Shown here one piece after another: positions 34,380 to 45,200 of a stretch of 64,000 nucleotides of DNA. Below the pieces are notes generated by a model, which made no database searches, had not been told where the DNA came from, and worked only from the letters and a program-made list of their open reading frames with translations. The number at the start of each line of letters is the position of its first letter. Position 1 is the stretch's first letter. The translations under genes and the position numbers were made by a program. Source of the DNA: Carpediemonas membranifera (taxonomy: Eukaryota; Fornicata); the NCBI GenBank assembly GCA_019828565.1, contig JAHDYR010000012.1, forward strand, positions 496,001 to 560,000, given 5' to 3'.

Positions 34380-35765
34380 TCAAAGTACAGAAACAACATC
34401 AGTATTAGTGGTTGAGGCCATTAGCCTCAGCTTGACGGTGCGCAGCATCCGCCTGGCGCATGAACGCATGGAACACATGAACTTGCTGCCGCATACGCAG
34501 GCCATCATGACCGCGTCGGCAATCTGCCCAACAGTTTCGGCATCAAGGCCCAAAACGTCGCGCATCTCATCGGTCCATCCTCTCCCATGCACAGCACCAA
34601 CACCACCACTCTGGCGAACGACCACGGGAATAACCCGGACGTTCCAGTTGGCGTACTGCTCCTTCTTGCTCCGCATAGATGCAGACGCGTGATTGCTCAC
34701 CACTACGTCAAGCACAACGGGTTCGGTATGGCCCGGTCTGGTCAAGAGGAGGTCCGCCCGCGCCTTGACCCGTTTGGTCCGGTCCACAGTCCACTCGCTG
34801 CCCCGTCCGAGCCAATGCTCAACTCTTACGCGCCAGGGGTGCCCGCGCAGCAGTTTGGCGAGCGTGTCGCGAATTTGGTCGTGCCGCTCCGATCCCAGCC
34901 CCTCCCTCAGGAAGGGACAGGTAAGAGAATGCTCGGCTGAGCAGGGGACAGACCGGTGGTTAACACTACGGGCCAGGCATAGCGGACAGACGTCGTGGCC
35001 TGTCTCAAAGGCAGGAAGGCCGACATGGTTGCGAAGCATCGGTGCAGCACCCTCGTCACAGGGGTTACGACCCATAGCGGCTGGATCAGCCGCGAGTAGA
35101 GACCTGATCACGTTTGGCGAGTCGACTGAAACAGTCAGTTGGCTGGAAATGTTATCCTGCAGGAGGCGTACCAACTTCTTCTGCGTGCTCTCGAGTGAGA
35201 GCTTTCTGACATCGCCATATGATGTCGGCCAATCCTTGGGCGTCGCGGCGAGAGCCGGGATGCATGGCAGTGCGTCTTGGATGAGAGCCTCGGGCCTTTC
35301 GACCTTCAGCTCTATGAGTTGTCGTGCGGCACCCAGATAGGCTGGGGCCCACACAACAGAGGGCATGGCCAATCCGAGCCCGCCTTGACTGACCGGCAGA
35401 CAGAGCCTTGCGGCGAAGTCCTTGTCAGTCTCTGCGCTGGACTGGAGCAGCTTCAGGATGGCGGGGACCACCTTCTGCTGTTCGAAGTCCAGTTGCGACT
35501 CGAACATGTCACCCCCGCCCGGCGAAACATTGCGGAAGAAGTGCTCCCACTTGGTGAGGGCACACAGTTTCGTCACTAGGAGGGCAGGGGCGACGGCTTC
35601 CGCGCCAATGTCAGAGACCATCGATGCAGCAGCGTCAAGCAGCTCCATAACCTTGCGGTTAGCAGAGCCTAGCTCCCGCATGATGTGCGTGGCGGAGCCG
35701 ATTGGAACACCAACCAGCTTGGTATCGCGTCTCCGTGGGACGCCACCAGTTGTGTTGCCGTCAAC
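34380..35765 (-). pseudogene. A9: thumb, knuckle and endonuclease end
   Basis: About 433 residues open from MRELGSANRK to just before the normal C-terminus. A two-base insertion near 34496 replaces the last ~28 residues with an unrelated tail. RT motifs are not in this piece. Confidence 0.82.
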
Positions 35766-35887
35766 TGTGGTTCAATGGGTGTTGAACTTTTACTGAGGAG
35801 AAGACTCGACACAAGGGTGTCGAGGAGAAACTCCTTGACTATTAAATATAACGTAAATCTGTGTAACTTTGGGTAGTACCCACAACA
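35766..35887 (-). repeat. G2 3' LTR
   Basis: 122 bp; begins TG and ends CA. It differs from the other LTR at 41590-41711 by one base that I can see. The target duplication CAAC lies at 35762-35765 and 41712-41715. Confidence 0.92.
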
Positions 35888-35899
35888 CTGCCCCTCCAT
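35888..35899 (-). promoter_or_regulatory. G2 polypurine tract with hairpin
   Basis: On the minus strand GGAGGGGCAG runs directly into the 3' LTR, preceded by a hairpin of CATGCCT/AGGCATG arms (35898-35916). A second copy of the tract plus a different hairpin (ACGGCC/GGCCGT) lies at 36124-36151. Confidence 0.8.
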
Positions 35900-35916
35900 G
35901 CCTGGTATAGGCATGA

Positions 35917-36750
35917 CAGAGAGACTTGACGTCAGCATTTCACCAAAGGCCTGGACGGTGCCACCCGACCGCCAACGGTGACTCATAGGGCTGGCAACCC
36001 CATGGCCTGAGTGCTTTCGCATCTAGCTGAACGAAATCAAAATGATGGTATCATGATCTAACTGCGGTACCGCTATGTGAGCTCTGTTTCAAAAATGGTG
36101 AAACGTGACGGAAAGGCTTACCACTGCCCCTCCACGGCCTTCCTAGGCCGTCTTCACAAACCTTATACGTGTTATATGCCATTCCATGTAATTCGAAGGC
36201 CAAGAACGATTGCTCTAGCAAACACTGCCAATGCTGAGCCCTTATCGCTCATAATCACACAGACGCCGAAAAACGTACTTAGAAGCTCCAATTCGGCTCC
36301 GTTGAGGAGTTCTGAGGCTTCTAATTTTCTGCGTCCAACTGTACTTGAATAACAACATCAAACTGACCGGAAGGAGCACTAGGAAGCTCCTAATGCCTTA
36401 TTACCGACAATAAATGCATGCTTGAAGACTAAGATGACCTTGTTAGTTGTTCCTTCGACCGTTTCCGAGAAATGTGCAGGATATGTCGCCGTCAACTCAT
36501 TTGATGTCGGACAACACAGCCGTAGAGGCCGTTCTGAAGGAAATTCGTGCCAAAAATCACCGAACTTGGTGATGACGATCTGGCTAGGCCACTTATTGTT
36601 GCCCATACGTCCGTTTGTCGTTCCCTTCGCGCTCAGAAGTATCGTGGACGCAAGCGCATGGTCACCGACAATCTGTAAGTAACAAACATCAACCGTGAGG
36701 TTATATAGTCACCGCGTGCAAGCCTCAGAACGCATCACTCGCACCCTGAC
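35917..36750. other. G2 non-pol region between purine tract and antisense ORF
   Basis: AT-richer than pol. It holds the second tract/hairpin module near 36124 and a CGGTACCGCT-TGTGAGC block near 36065 also found in G3 near 53332. No convincing ORF. It may contain the promoter of the antisense ORF. Confidence 0.5.
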
Positions 36751-36751
36751 G

Positions 36752-37589
36752 ATGACGACTCTGATGCCCCACGACATCAAGGCCGAGGTTGCCCGACGCC
36801 TGGAAGGTTACACCAACTCCATCGAGCTGCCGCTCCAGCGAATCTTTGACGCTATTGAGCAAGGTCGTCTGAACGACGCAGCCGTAGTGCAGGACGTGAA
36901 GCTGACCCAGCAGGTCTTGGCTCTCGTGGCTCACTGCCAGGTCGCGCTTGCCGGTGTGAGGGCCCACCTCAAGCTCGGCAGGAAGCGCTTGACCGATGGC
37001 GACATCGTGTCGGCCGCGATCCGGGGCCGCGACATCACGCTGGGTGGGTCTTCACCCGGTAATGGTCACTACTCTGCAGCTCTCGTGGCGGCTGTGCGGA
37101 CTGCCGGCGGGGTCAAGTCGGACACTACAGCGCGCGGATATCTTAACCGCCTGTTGGTCCTCGTCCTCGCACCGGACTACTTCCGTGTCGCTGTCTACGG
37201 CATCAGCCGGCGCATCCCGGCTCCCAACGACTTCTGGGCAACCCTGGTCAGCCGCTTGTGCCACGACGGCTACCTGCCCGCCATTGGCGATGAGGCTCAC
37301 TGGGGAGCCGCTTCAGGTCTCTGATCCGGACCGCTACTACACTGTCACGTGCGTAGTCCGTCACGAGTATCTGAAGACGACTTGTGGTCCCGGGTCTTTT
37401 GTGTTGATCCTGCAGTATGACGGATACTCGGGACTCAGCATCGTGTCCCTCAACGCTGATCTCTGCCTTGTCCGGTGTGTGCGAGAGTACTTGGCTGAGA
37501 ACGCCCTTGAGCGCCACGCTGACCCGACTTGGTTGGTCGAGCTGACGGACACGGAGGAGACGGAAGACGAGGAATCTAGCTCTGAATAA
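36752..37589 (+). CDS. antisense accessory ORF of G2, function unknown
   Basis: Two overlapping plus-strand frames form one plausible protein, opposite to gag-pol: 36752-37320 (start MTTLMPHDIKAEV) and, shifted by one, a frame continuing to 37589 with VSDPDRYYTVTCVVRHEY and an acidic, Ser-rich tail. A one-base error near 37310, or a short intron (one candidate of 37 nt at 37258-37294 with weak sites), would join them. Codon use looks like real coding sequence. I recognise no domain. Accessory ORFs, sometimes antisense, are known in some gypsy elements; whether this is one or a captured gene is open. Confidence 0.55.
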
Positions 37590-37631
37590 ATCGTTTGTTC
37601 CTCGAGGATACAGCTTCGATGTTGAGAAGTT

Positions 37632-39278
37632 TTACAGACCGTCACGCTTGGCTTGGTCAGACTTCAAATATGTATCGAGGGCTTCCAAATCTTTGACGTG
37701 CGAATAAGGTTCGAATGAAGCCTCTGAATCCTCGAATCCGACCCAGTGTACGAGGTACTCGCGCCTTGACTTGGGGCCCGAGCCTCTAGAGCGTGAGATG
37801 CGCTCGACATGCCACTCATCGACGGAAGCGGCTGCGAGGTCATAGATCTGTTGCTCCGAGAGCTTGCCTGGGTCAAATCTTCGCACACGTGCCGCGTCTA
37901 CCTTGATAGTTGGACCGTCCGCTGACTGACTGAGGTCTTGGACCTCATATGCGACGACAACACCATCACGTTTGACGGCTGCGACACGCCTCATGGGGCC
38001 GCGCCAGCCCGGGGCTAGCTTGCTCGGTGGTCTTGGGTAGTATTTGACCAGCACGAAACGGCTCAATATCTCGCTTCTCGATGAGGTTGCCTTTGCGAGA
38101 GCGTCTTCGCGCATGGCTCTAATCCTTGCTTTGGCGAGTTGGATGGCGGCATCGGCTGCGGCTAGCTTCGACTGTGGCGGACCAGCCGAGGCGGCATCCG
38201 TGATATAGATCGATGACGGTATTGATAAATTGGCGCCAAACATGATCTCGGCCGGAGTCAACCGGGTCGGGATCCTGGGCATTGAGTTGACCAAGAATTG
38301 GGCGACTGGTAGGTGTGCTACCCAATCGTTATTCCTTAACTCCAGCTTCCTGGCTCTGAGGATGCGTTCGACCTCCTTGTTCGCGCGTTCGACGACACCG
38401 TTGCTCTGGGGATGGTATGCTGTCGTTATGTGGACGTCGAACCCCATCTCTTCGGAGAGGCGTTTGAACAGAGCGTTTTTGAACTCTGAGCCCCCATCCG
38501 ATTGGACGACTTCGGGGCATCCGTATCGTAGAATCCAGGTGTTGACCAATGCGTTGGCTGCGTCTTTGGCTGAGGTGCTGTTGACCGGGACTAGCTCTGT
38601 CCAGCGGGAGCACATGTCGATCATTACTGTCACGTAGGACAGGCCGTTGACCGTCGGTAGCGGACCCATGGTGTCAATGGCCACACGCCGGAACGGGAGG
38701 TCTACAGCTGTATGCAGGCCGTCGGGCGTATCAACAGGAGGGCGGGCCAAGACTTGGCACTCTGGACACGCGGTAATCACGTCGTCTACGACTTGACGGG
38801 AGACAGACAAACCGTCGGCCCTAAGTTGCTCGGTTGTCATCCGGCGAGACAGATGAGCTCCTGCTGTGAGATGAGCGCGGGATACCTGATCCCTCGACGC
38901 CTGTTGCATGGAGAATACTCTCGAGAGACCGTCGGCTCCACCGTTGTCCAGACCGGCGATGTGCTGTAGGGTGAAATCTAAATCGGCGATCGAATCAGCC
39001 CACCGGCGGACCTTGGCGTTGGTGGACCGGTACATATAGAGTAGGTTCCGGTGATCCGTGAGAATAGTAAAGCTCTCCCAGCACAGGAACTTGCGCCATC
39101 GTTGTAACGCTGCCACGATAGCGTAGGCTTCTTTCTCACCGGTACACCAGCGTGACTGGACGTCGTTGAACGCACGCGACATATAGCAAACTGGTCGGCC
39201 CTCTTGGAGTAAGACTGCTCCGTACCCGACATCGGATGCGTCAGTCATGACAGTGTGAGGCTTAGTCGCGTCGAACAT
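37632..39278 (-). CDS. G2 RNase H, integrase and chromodomain
   Basis: RNase H motifs are TDASDVGYGAVLL, EKEAYAIVAAL and TDHRNLLYM. The integrase has its zinc module ending in CPEC and the DDE residues in AIDTMGPL, QSDGGSEF and SNGVVERANKE. After a GPMRRV segment comes a chromodomain (EYLVHWVGFEDSEASFEPY). It is in the same frame as the RT piece upstream, separated by one UGA at 39297-39299. The end of the frame is 1.7 kb from the LTR. Confidence 0.9.
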   Translation of the reverse strand: MFDATKPHTVMTDASDVGYGAVLLQEGRPVCYMSRAFNDVQSRWCTGEKEAYAIVAALQRWRKFLCWESFTILTDHRNLLYMYRSTNAKVRRWADSIADLDFTLQHIAGLDNGGADGLSRVFSMQQASRDQVSRAHLTAGAHLSRRMTTEQLRADGLSVSRQVVDDVITACPECQVLARPPVDTPDGLHTAVDLPFRRVAIDTMGPLPTVNGLSYVTVMIDMCSRWTELVPVNSTSAKDAANALVNTWILRYGCPEVVQSDGGSEFKNALFKRLSEEMGFDVHITTAYHPQSNGVVERANKEVERILRARKLELRNNDWVAHLPVAQFLVNSMPRIPTRLTPAEIMFGANLSIPSSIYITDAASAGPPQSKLAAADAAIQLAKARIRAMREDALAKATSSRSEILSRFVLVKYYPRPPSKLAPGWRGPMRRVAAVKRDGVVVAYEVQDLSQSADGPTIKVDAARVRRFDPGKLSEQQIYDLAAASVDEWHVERISRSRGSGPKSRREYLVHWVGFEDSEASFEPYSHVKDLEALDTYLKSDQAKRDGL

Positions 39279-39296
39279 GGCTAGAGCGTCGGCCGA

Positions 39297-39869
39297 TCAT
39301 AAAGCTTGTTTCAGATCGTCCAGCGACTTCTGAAGAACGTCTCGAGGGGGGGTCTGCCGACCGGACATGGCGTCTAGCAGAGGCTTAGCTCGGACCGCGA
39401 AGTTGGGTATGTAATCGCGGAAATAGTTGAGGAATCCGTTGAGACCCTGCATGCCCTTCGTGGATGAAGACAGCTTGAGGTTCGCGATATCTTCGGTCCG
39501 CTGGGGTGAGATCTTCACGCTGCCTTGGGATATGATCCACCCGAGGAACTCGACCTCTTGCCGACCGAACTGGCACTTATCTCGGCCGAGCTGAAGGTTA
39601 AGCTTGTCAACGCGTTGCATGACTTTTTCGAGGTTTCCCAGGTACTCGTCCTCATCCGCACCCATGACGATGATGTCATCAATGTATATGACACAGGCGG
39701 AGCCCACCAGACCCTTGAACCCGTCTTCCATCGCCCTCTGGAAGTACGCTCCGGCGTTACGTAAGCCGAAGGGCATCCGTGTATATTGGTATTGACCAAA
39801 AACAGTACGGAAGGCGGTTAGGTGACGGCACCGTTCAGTAAGAGGGATCTGATGGTATCCTGCTGACAA
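39297..39869 (-). CDS. G2 reverse transcriptase, central part
   Basis: Motif A continues here (LSAGYHQIPL), with FGLRNAGAYFQRAM (motif B) and CVIYIDDIIV (motif C, IDD), then the connection domain (GLNGFLNYFRDYIP). It ends at an in-frame UGA, after which the same frame continues into RNase H. A +1 shift near 39890 separates it from the preceding RT fingers. Confidence 0.87.
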   Translation of the reverse strand: MSAGYHQIPLTERCRHLTAFRTVFGQYQYTRMPFGLRNAGAYFQRAMEDGFKGLVGSACVIYIDDIIVMGADEDEYLGNLEKVMQRVDKLNLQLGRDKCQFGRQEVEFLGWIISQGSVKISPQRTEDIANLKLSSSTKGMQGLNGFLNYFRDYIPNFAVRAKPLLDAMSGRQTPPRDVLQKSLDDLKQAL

Positions 39870-41568
39870 GTCTAGGGTAGCGAACAGACTTTCCGGACAG
39901 TTGAGTGAGAACTTCGTCTATGCGAGGGATGGGGTAGTCGAATGGTTCCGTTAGTTGATTGATCTCGCGGAAGTCGACGACAAAACGCGTCTTTCCCCCC
40001 TTCTTTGGAACTATGATGGTAGGGCTCGCGTATTGAGACTGGCATGCCTCGATGTAGCGCTTTGCCAGGAGCGTATTAATGTGCTCTTGAATGATCGGGA
40101 CTTTCGGCGGGGGAACATAGTACGGCCGAATGTGTACGACTCTGTCGCCCTTGAGGACCAAATCATACGGTTCGAGCCGGCTTGGCTCGGTACGGTCCAC
40201 GAATGTCCGGGCGTAACGCTTGAGGATGTCGGCCTGCCTCTGAGAAAAGGAAGAGGACATGGCTCTGGCTTGCGCGACGTACTTCTCGAATGTAGGTGGT
40301 TCGTCGCTGGCTGCGAGCTCGCTGGTAGGCTCAGACAACGAAGGGAGAAGGCCGATCTCCACCATCTGAGGGTAACCCAGGCATACATCGAAAGCGGTCG
40401 ACAGGACGTAGGCCTTAATAGTGATAGAGCATCCGCGCGGAGTGAATGGCGAGGGCGCTAAGACGAGGCGGAAGGATACCTGACCATCGGCCTCTCTGAC
40501 GCCGCCCACTGTCTCGATAAGTGTCTTCTCGTGTGAGATCCACTTCACTGCCTTGCCGTGGCAGAGCTTGGGGTCAATGGTTGCGCAGTCAGCGCCCGAG
40601 TCGAACAGGACGGACACGACTTGCTTAAGAATGCTAGCCTTGACGGAGGGGAGGACACTCTGACGGGAACCGAGAGAAAACACACAACGAGCTGAATTTA
40701 CCTCAGAACGGCAGAATTCAGCTCGGTGGCCCGGCTTCTGGCACTTGGAACAGGTTGTCTTCGGAGCAGGGCATCGGCGAGCGGAGTGACCGACCTTACC
40801 GCAGTTGAAGCACACGAATGGCTTCTTCTCGTGCTTGGGCTTGTCGATCGGCTTGCCTTTTGAGGGGGCTACGTTCGTGCGGTCAGGCTCGCGTCGATGA
40901 GGGTTCTTCGGACCGCTCCCCGTGTGCCGTGTATGGGAGGGCGTGGTGTTGGTACGCTGTGAGTCGGAGACCCCCGCAGCGCCGAAGGAAGCGATCATCT
41001 CCTTGGACTCCTTGAGGTCGCGTGACATGACGAGGACATCAGCCATTGCGTCCTTGAGATCCTTGCGCTCCGTTGATTCTCTGACTCGATACATGATGCG
41101 ACTGTTGTTGGGGAACTTGAAGCAGCGGCTGTACGTCTCCTTCAAGACGTCCTCGGGATCTTCGGGTTGAACGAGCTTCAAGAGCAGATTGAATCGGCGG
41201 TTCACTCGAGCAACCTCATCAGGCTCGAAGGACTTGGCGGGGACTCGGAAGAGCTGTAGACGCATGCTCGGGCGAGAAGGTCGAAGGGCAGCACCGAGGC
41301 GCTTGAGGACTCGTTCATCTTGGGCTGCGACACGACGTTTCTTACGGAGCTTCGCGGAGAGCAGGAGAGGAGTGTCTTCAACCTCTTCGTCGTCGTTAAG
41401 GCCTGCTAGCTCTGCTATGCTAGGCTCGATGAGGTCAATAACATCATCGCGGCCGCCTAAGGCGCGATGATCGTGGAGGTTATCCGCAAAGTCCAAAAGA
41501 GCGTCCATGGAGGACTTCTTCAGGAGAGGCGGATTCTTCTTCAGGCTTCTGTAAGTTTCCGTACCCAT
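39835..41568 (-). CDS. G2 gag, protease and RT fingers
   Basis: 577 residues from the ATG at 41568. Residues 1-200 are a helical gag. Two CCHC knuckles lie at 253-266 (CFNCGKVGHSARRC) and 273-286 (CSKCQKPGHRAEFC). A protease with FDSGADCATI is at about 322-331. RT begins near 480 (SPTIIVPKKGGKTRFVVDF). The frame is lost inside RT motif A near 39890, giving an aberrant last ~15 residues. Unlike G1, gag and protease are in one frame. Confidence 0.9.
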   Translation of the reverse strand: MGTETYRSLKKNPPLLKKSSMDALLDFADNLHDHRALGGRDDVIDLIEPSIAELAGLNDDEEVEDTPLLLSAKLRKKRRVAAQDERVLKRLGAALRPSRPSMRLQLFRVPAKSFEPDEVARVNRRFNLLLKLVQPEDPEDVLKETYSRCFKFPNNSRIMYRVRESTERKDLKDAMADVLVMSRDLKESKEMIASFGAAGVSDSQRTNTTPSHTRHTGSGPKNPHRREPDRTNVAPSKGKPIDKPKHEKKPFVCFNCGKVGHSARRCPAPKTTCSKCQKPGHRAEFCRSEVNSARCVFSLGSRQSVLPSVKASILKQVVSVLFDSGADCATIDPKLCHGKAVKWISHEKTLIETVGGVREADGQVSFRLVLAPSPFTPRGCSITIKAYVLSTAFDVCLGYPQMVEIGLLPSLSEPTSELAASDEPPTFEKYVAQARAMSSSFSQRQADILKRYARTFVDRTEPSRLEPYDLVLKGDRVVHIRPYYVPPPKVPIIQEHINTLLAKRYIEACQSQYASPTIIVPKKGGKTRFVVDFREINQLTEPFDYPIPRIDEVLTQLSGKSVRYPRLVSRIPSDPSY

Positions 41569-41579
41569 ATGTTTTGGTA

Positions 41580-41589
41580 GTACTAGTAC
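41580..41589 (-). other. palindrome after G2 5' LTR, in primer-site position
   Basis: GTACTAGTAC directly follows the 5' LTR in the element's sense. There is no TGG-type tRNA complement. Confidence 0.8.
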
Positions 41590-41711
41590 TGTGGTTCAAT
41601 GGGTGTTGAACTTTTACTGAGGAGAAGACTCGACACAAGGGTGTCGAGGAGAAACTCCTTGACTATTAAATATAACGTAAATCTGTGTAACTTTGGGTAG
41701 GACCCACAACA
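41590..41711 (-). repeat. G2 5' LTR
   Basis: 122 bp, TG...CA. In the element's sense it lies upstream of gag. An AT-rich TATATTTAA stretch could be its promoter core. Confidence 0.92.
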
Positions 41712-42027
41712 CAACGACATCCTTATGGGCTAGCACGCACTTGGCACGGTTGAGGCGGAGGCCAACCTGTTTGTTCTGGACGTCGCGCATGAGCTCGACA
41801 ACCGCAGTTTCAGAGCACAATGTGTTGAACACCGTGTCCGTATCGCACCACAGTCTGTCAATTAGGCTTATGTCGACGAACTTCGCGTAGGTGCTATGAA
41901 CTTCGGTAAGAAGAGCACGAACATCCTCGGCGAAGACGCTTTCGCGCCATACGAGTCTCGTACGTCGTCGAGTCACCATCTGGCCTCCAGGATCAGCCTG
42001 GGGCACAGAAAATGACGACATTTCCAT
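41712..42027 (-). pseudogene. A9: N-terminal remnant
   Basis: Starts at the conserved ATG (42027, MEMSSF) and keeps about 90 family A residues before the deletion junction at 41768, after which a short RT piece (NRAKCVLAHKDVV) is joined in frame and runs into G2. Confidence 0.82.
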
Positions 42028-42072
42028 TTCGGGAGGGAGCAAACTTTTATGTAATCAACGACAAACTGTCTA

Positions 42073-42120
42073 GCGAGCGGCGAGGCGCAGCCGAGCTTCG
42101 CGAGCCTGAGCGCAGCGAAG
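42073..42120. repeat. junction motif S, A9/B10
   Basis: Same 48-bp motif, between the beta leader of A9 and the B10 3' UTR. Confidence 0.9.
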
Positions 42121-42260
42121 CAGTTTGAGGCTATGGGGTGCGTCGGGGTCCTCCGTCGCTCCATCCAGTGAGTCGCTGGCGAGTCAACAAAACCAACAAG
42201 AACACTCTGAAGCGCTCTGCACGAGCCGATTGCTACACCAATATCAGAATTGAGTAACAA

Positions 42261-45200
42261 TTAGTGGGAGAGGCCCAAATCCTCTGCTGCAGCATGTGCT
42301 GCGTCGCATTGCTTGATGAACGCTGCATATGTGTGCACTTGCCCTCTCATGCACGCCAAGAAAGCGTTATCAGCCATCTCGCGGACCTGCTCAGCCTTAA
42401 GACCAAGTTCATCGCGCAAATCGTCCGTCCAGCCCCTTCCGTGCACTCTTCCAACGTCACCGTTGTGAAGCGTCACCGCGGGTATGAGCTTGACGTCCCA
42501 GTTGGAGTACTGGGCGCGCTTGCTCGTCATGGCCTGAGACACGTGGTTGCTGACGACGTTGTCAATGACGATTGCCTTCACGCCAGGTTTCGTGAGGAGG
42601 ATGTCCGCCCGCGCCTTCATAGGCTTGGTCCGGTCAATGGTCCACTCACTGGCCTTGTTCAACCACACCTCGGACTGGACTCTCCAGCCATAACCCTTCA
42701 GGTCTCTCACCAGCCCGTCCTTGATAGCGTTGTGACGCTCGTCGTCCAGGCCTCCACGTAGGCATGGGCAGCACAGGGTGTGAGTAGCGTTGCACACAAC
42801 GGACTGGTGGTTCACGGTGCGTGCCCTGTAGAGAGGGTAGACGTCAAATCCGGGCGTGAATGCGGGGAGGCCCAGGTGATTGCGGAAGATGGGGGCAACA
42901 GCGGCATCGGTTACCGAGCGCCCAAGAGAGGTCGGGTCGACCATCATGAACGACCGAACGACGTTGGGCGAGACGGCGGCACTCACAGAGAGCTTGGTGG
43001 CAATAGATTCCTCAACGAGGCGAACCAAGTTCTTCTGCGTGTGGTCGGCGTCAAGAGCCTTCACATCGTCCAAGCCACTAGGCCAGTTCGACGGCGTGTT
43101 GAGCTGGGGCGGGAGACACTTGATGGCACCCGTCACGCTGTCAGGTGAGCGTGTAACACCCAGCCCTGCCAGTTGTCTCGTGGCCGCGAGGAACGCGGGA
43201 GCCCACACGACTGATGGCATTGCCAGCGCAAGCCCGCGTCTTTCGACCGGCATACTCAGGCGGAGAGCAAAGTCGTCATCGACCTCAGCCTCGCTCGACA
43301 GGATTCGGAGGATGGCCGGGACCGCCTCTTTCTTCTCAAATCCGAGCTCAGCCTCGTAGAGACCGTTGCCGACTCCACCCGTTGCGGGGGGAACGTTACG
43401 GAAGAAGTGCTCCCACTTTGTGAGCGCACAATACTTCGCAATGATCAACGCAGGGGCAGTTGCCTCCGGCCCCTCCTTGGCCACCATCTCTCCGGCAGCG
43501 TTAAGGAGTTGCATCACGCGACAATTGACCTTGGCCAACTCACCCATCGCATGAGCAGCGGACCCAACCGGAACGCCCACGAGGTTTAGGCTGCGTCTTC
43601 TTGGGACGCCTCCCGAGGTGTTGCCGTCGGTAACGTCTCTGTGCGCCACAACGCACTTCGACTTGTTGAGCCGCAGGCCGACTTCGAGGAACTTCTCCCT
43701 CGCGATCTCGACAAGGTTGTTAGCCTCTCGGCCGACACCGGGCGTCTGCAAAGGCCGATCAGTCGTGGCGACAAGATCGTCTTGGTACGCTTGGAGGTGC
43801 CAACCCGGGAACGCCTCGCGCAGAACGTCCAGAATGGGCTTGATGCCCAGGCTGAACAGAATAGGGGACAGGGGATCTCCTTGATGTATGCCCTCAGCTG
43901 ACCTTATCACTCCTCCTGACGTGGAGAATAGGAGCCCTTGGCGATACATCGTAGACAGGTAGGGCATGAGAGCAGGCATGTAAGCGCGTACCACGTCGAA
44001 CATGAACGCCCTAGATAGGCATCCATAAGCGTTCGATAAGTCGAGGGAGACAACAGTCCCTCCCTCCTCGTAGACCCTGGTCACGCTGTCACTCAGCCTC
44101 TCCAGGCCGCACTTCTCCCCCACCCCATACTGATCCTTGAGGGTCCGGTCGACGTCGACCAGGCGGGCCCTCACAGCCCAGGCGAGAGCCTTCGCCGCAA
44201 CCCGCCGAAGCGAGTCCCCGATGGCCACTCCTCGGATCTTCCCGCCCCCTTGGGGACCGGGACAATGATGCAGTGGCTCAATGCCGCGGTGTAGGTCTCG
44301 CCGTTCAGGATGTCCTGTACGATCGGCATCAATGCGGCGATGAGGTCATGTCTGGCCACCTTCGCTGCTATTCTGATATGGAGGAAGGACAAGCCCGACG
44401 GCCCTGGGGCCGCCTCGGCCTTTAGAGCGTGTAGTACAGTCTTGAGGGTCCTAGCGGACACCTCAACTGACTGCAGTGGCTCTGCGGGGACGTCCTTAAA
44501 CGGAACATCTGGGCGCAGGCCACTGTAATCCTCCTGCAGTCTCTTCAGCTCTACATCCACCTCCTGTGGTGACAGGCCCGCATCCTCAGCTACCAGCGCA
44601 GTGGCTGCCTTGGACACGAACCCGTGGCGAACCAGTCGCATCACCTTACGCCACTTGGACGGGCGGCGCTTGGGGCCTTTCGATGCAACCGGCGGTGCGT
44701 ACAGCGCCTTCGGGTACTCGAGTACCGTCCTCAGGGCCGCGCGCTTCTCGTCCTCGCTCTCCACGAGGGCCACCCGCTTGAGCTTCTCGATCAGGCCTCT
44801 GGCGAATTTCTCGCGTCCCCTCTTGGGGGGAGCGATCTTGCCAAGGAAGAGAGCCTGTCCCGGTGGTAGGAACACGTCGGGTCGATGGGCTGGGTGAGCG
44901 GGAGGGGCAGTCGGGGGGCTTGCGGTGAAGCCCACCGCGGTGACGTGCGCTGCTGCGCTCGGCTGCGATGACAGCTGGCTACCAGGGGCGTGGACCTCTT
45001 CGACAGATGGAAGGAGACTGGCAGGGTCGTTGTTGCCCATCACGTTTCTCCTGATCTCTCGGAAGAATTCGGCCGCCACCGACGGAGCTGTTTTGGCAGA
45101 ACGCAGCGGTGTTGCTTTGGGAGTACTGCTAAGAGTAACACCCGCCGCGTCTAAGAGCCGCTTGAAGGAATCTACGATGTCCTTCAGTGCTCTCACCGTC

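Larger units (their letters stand above)
35766..41711 (-). mobile_element. Ty3/gypsy chromovirus G2 with extra antisense ORF
   Basis: 5946-bp LTR element on the minus strand, inserted in A9. Order: LTR, palindrome, gag with two CCHC knuckles, protease, RT, RNase H, integrase, chromodomain, then 1.7 kb of non-pol sequence with an ORF on the opposite strand, then the purine tract and LTR. Near-identical LTRs imply a fairly recent insertion. Confidence 0.93.
34217..42072 (-). mobile_element. non-LTR retrotransposon A9 (family A), split by G2 and deleted
   Basis: The 3' half is at 34217-35765 and a short 5' remnant at 41712-42072, separated by G2. After G2 the A sequence runs only to about 41768, then jumps to the N-terminal region, a deletion of roughly 1.5 kb. 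Beta leader; upstream neighbour B10. Confidence 0.88.
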
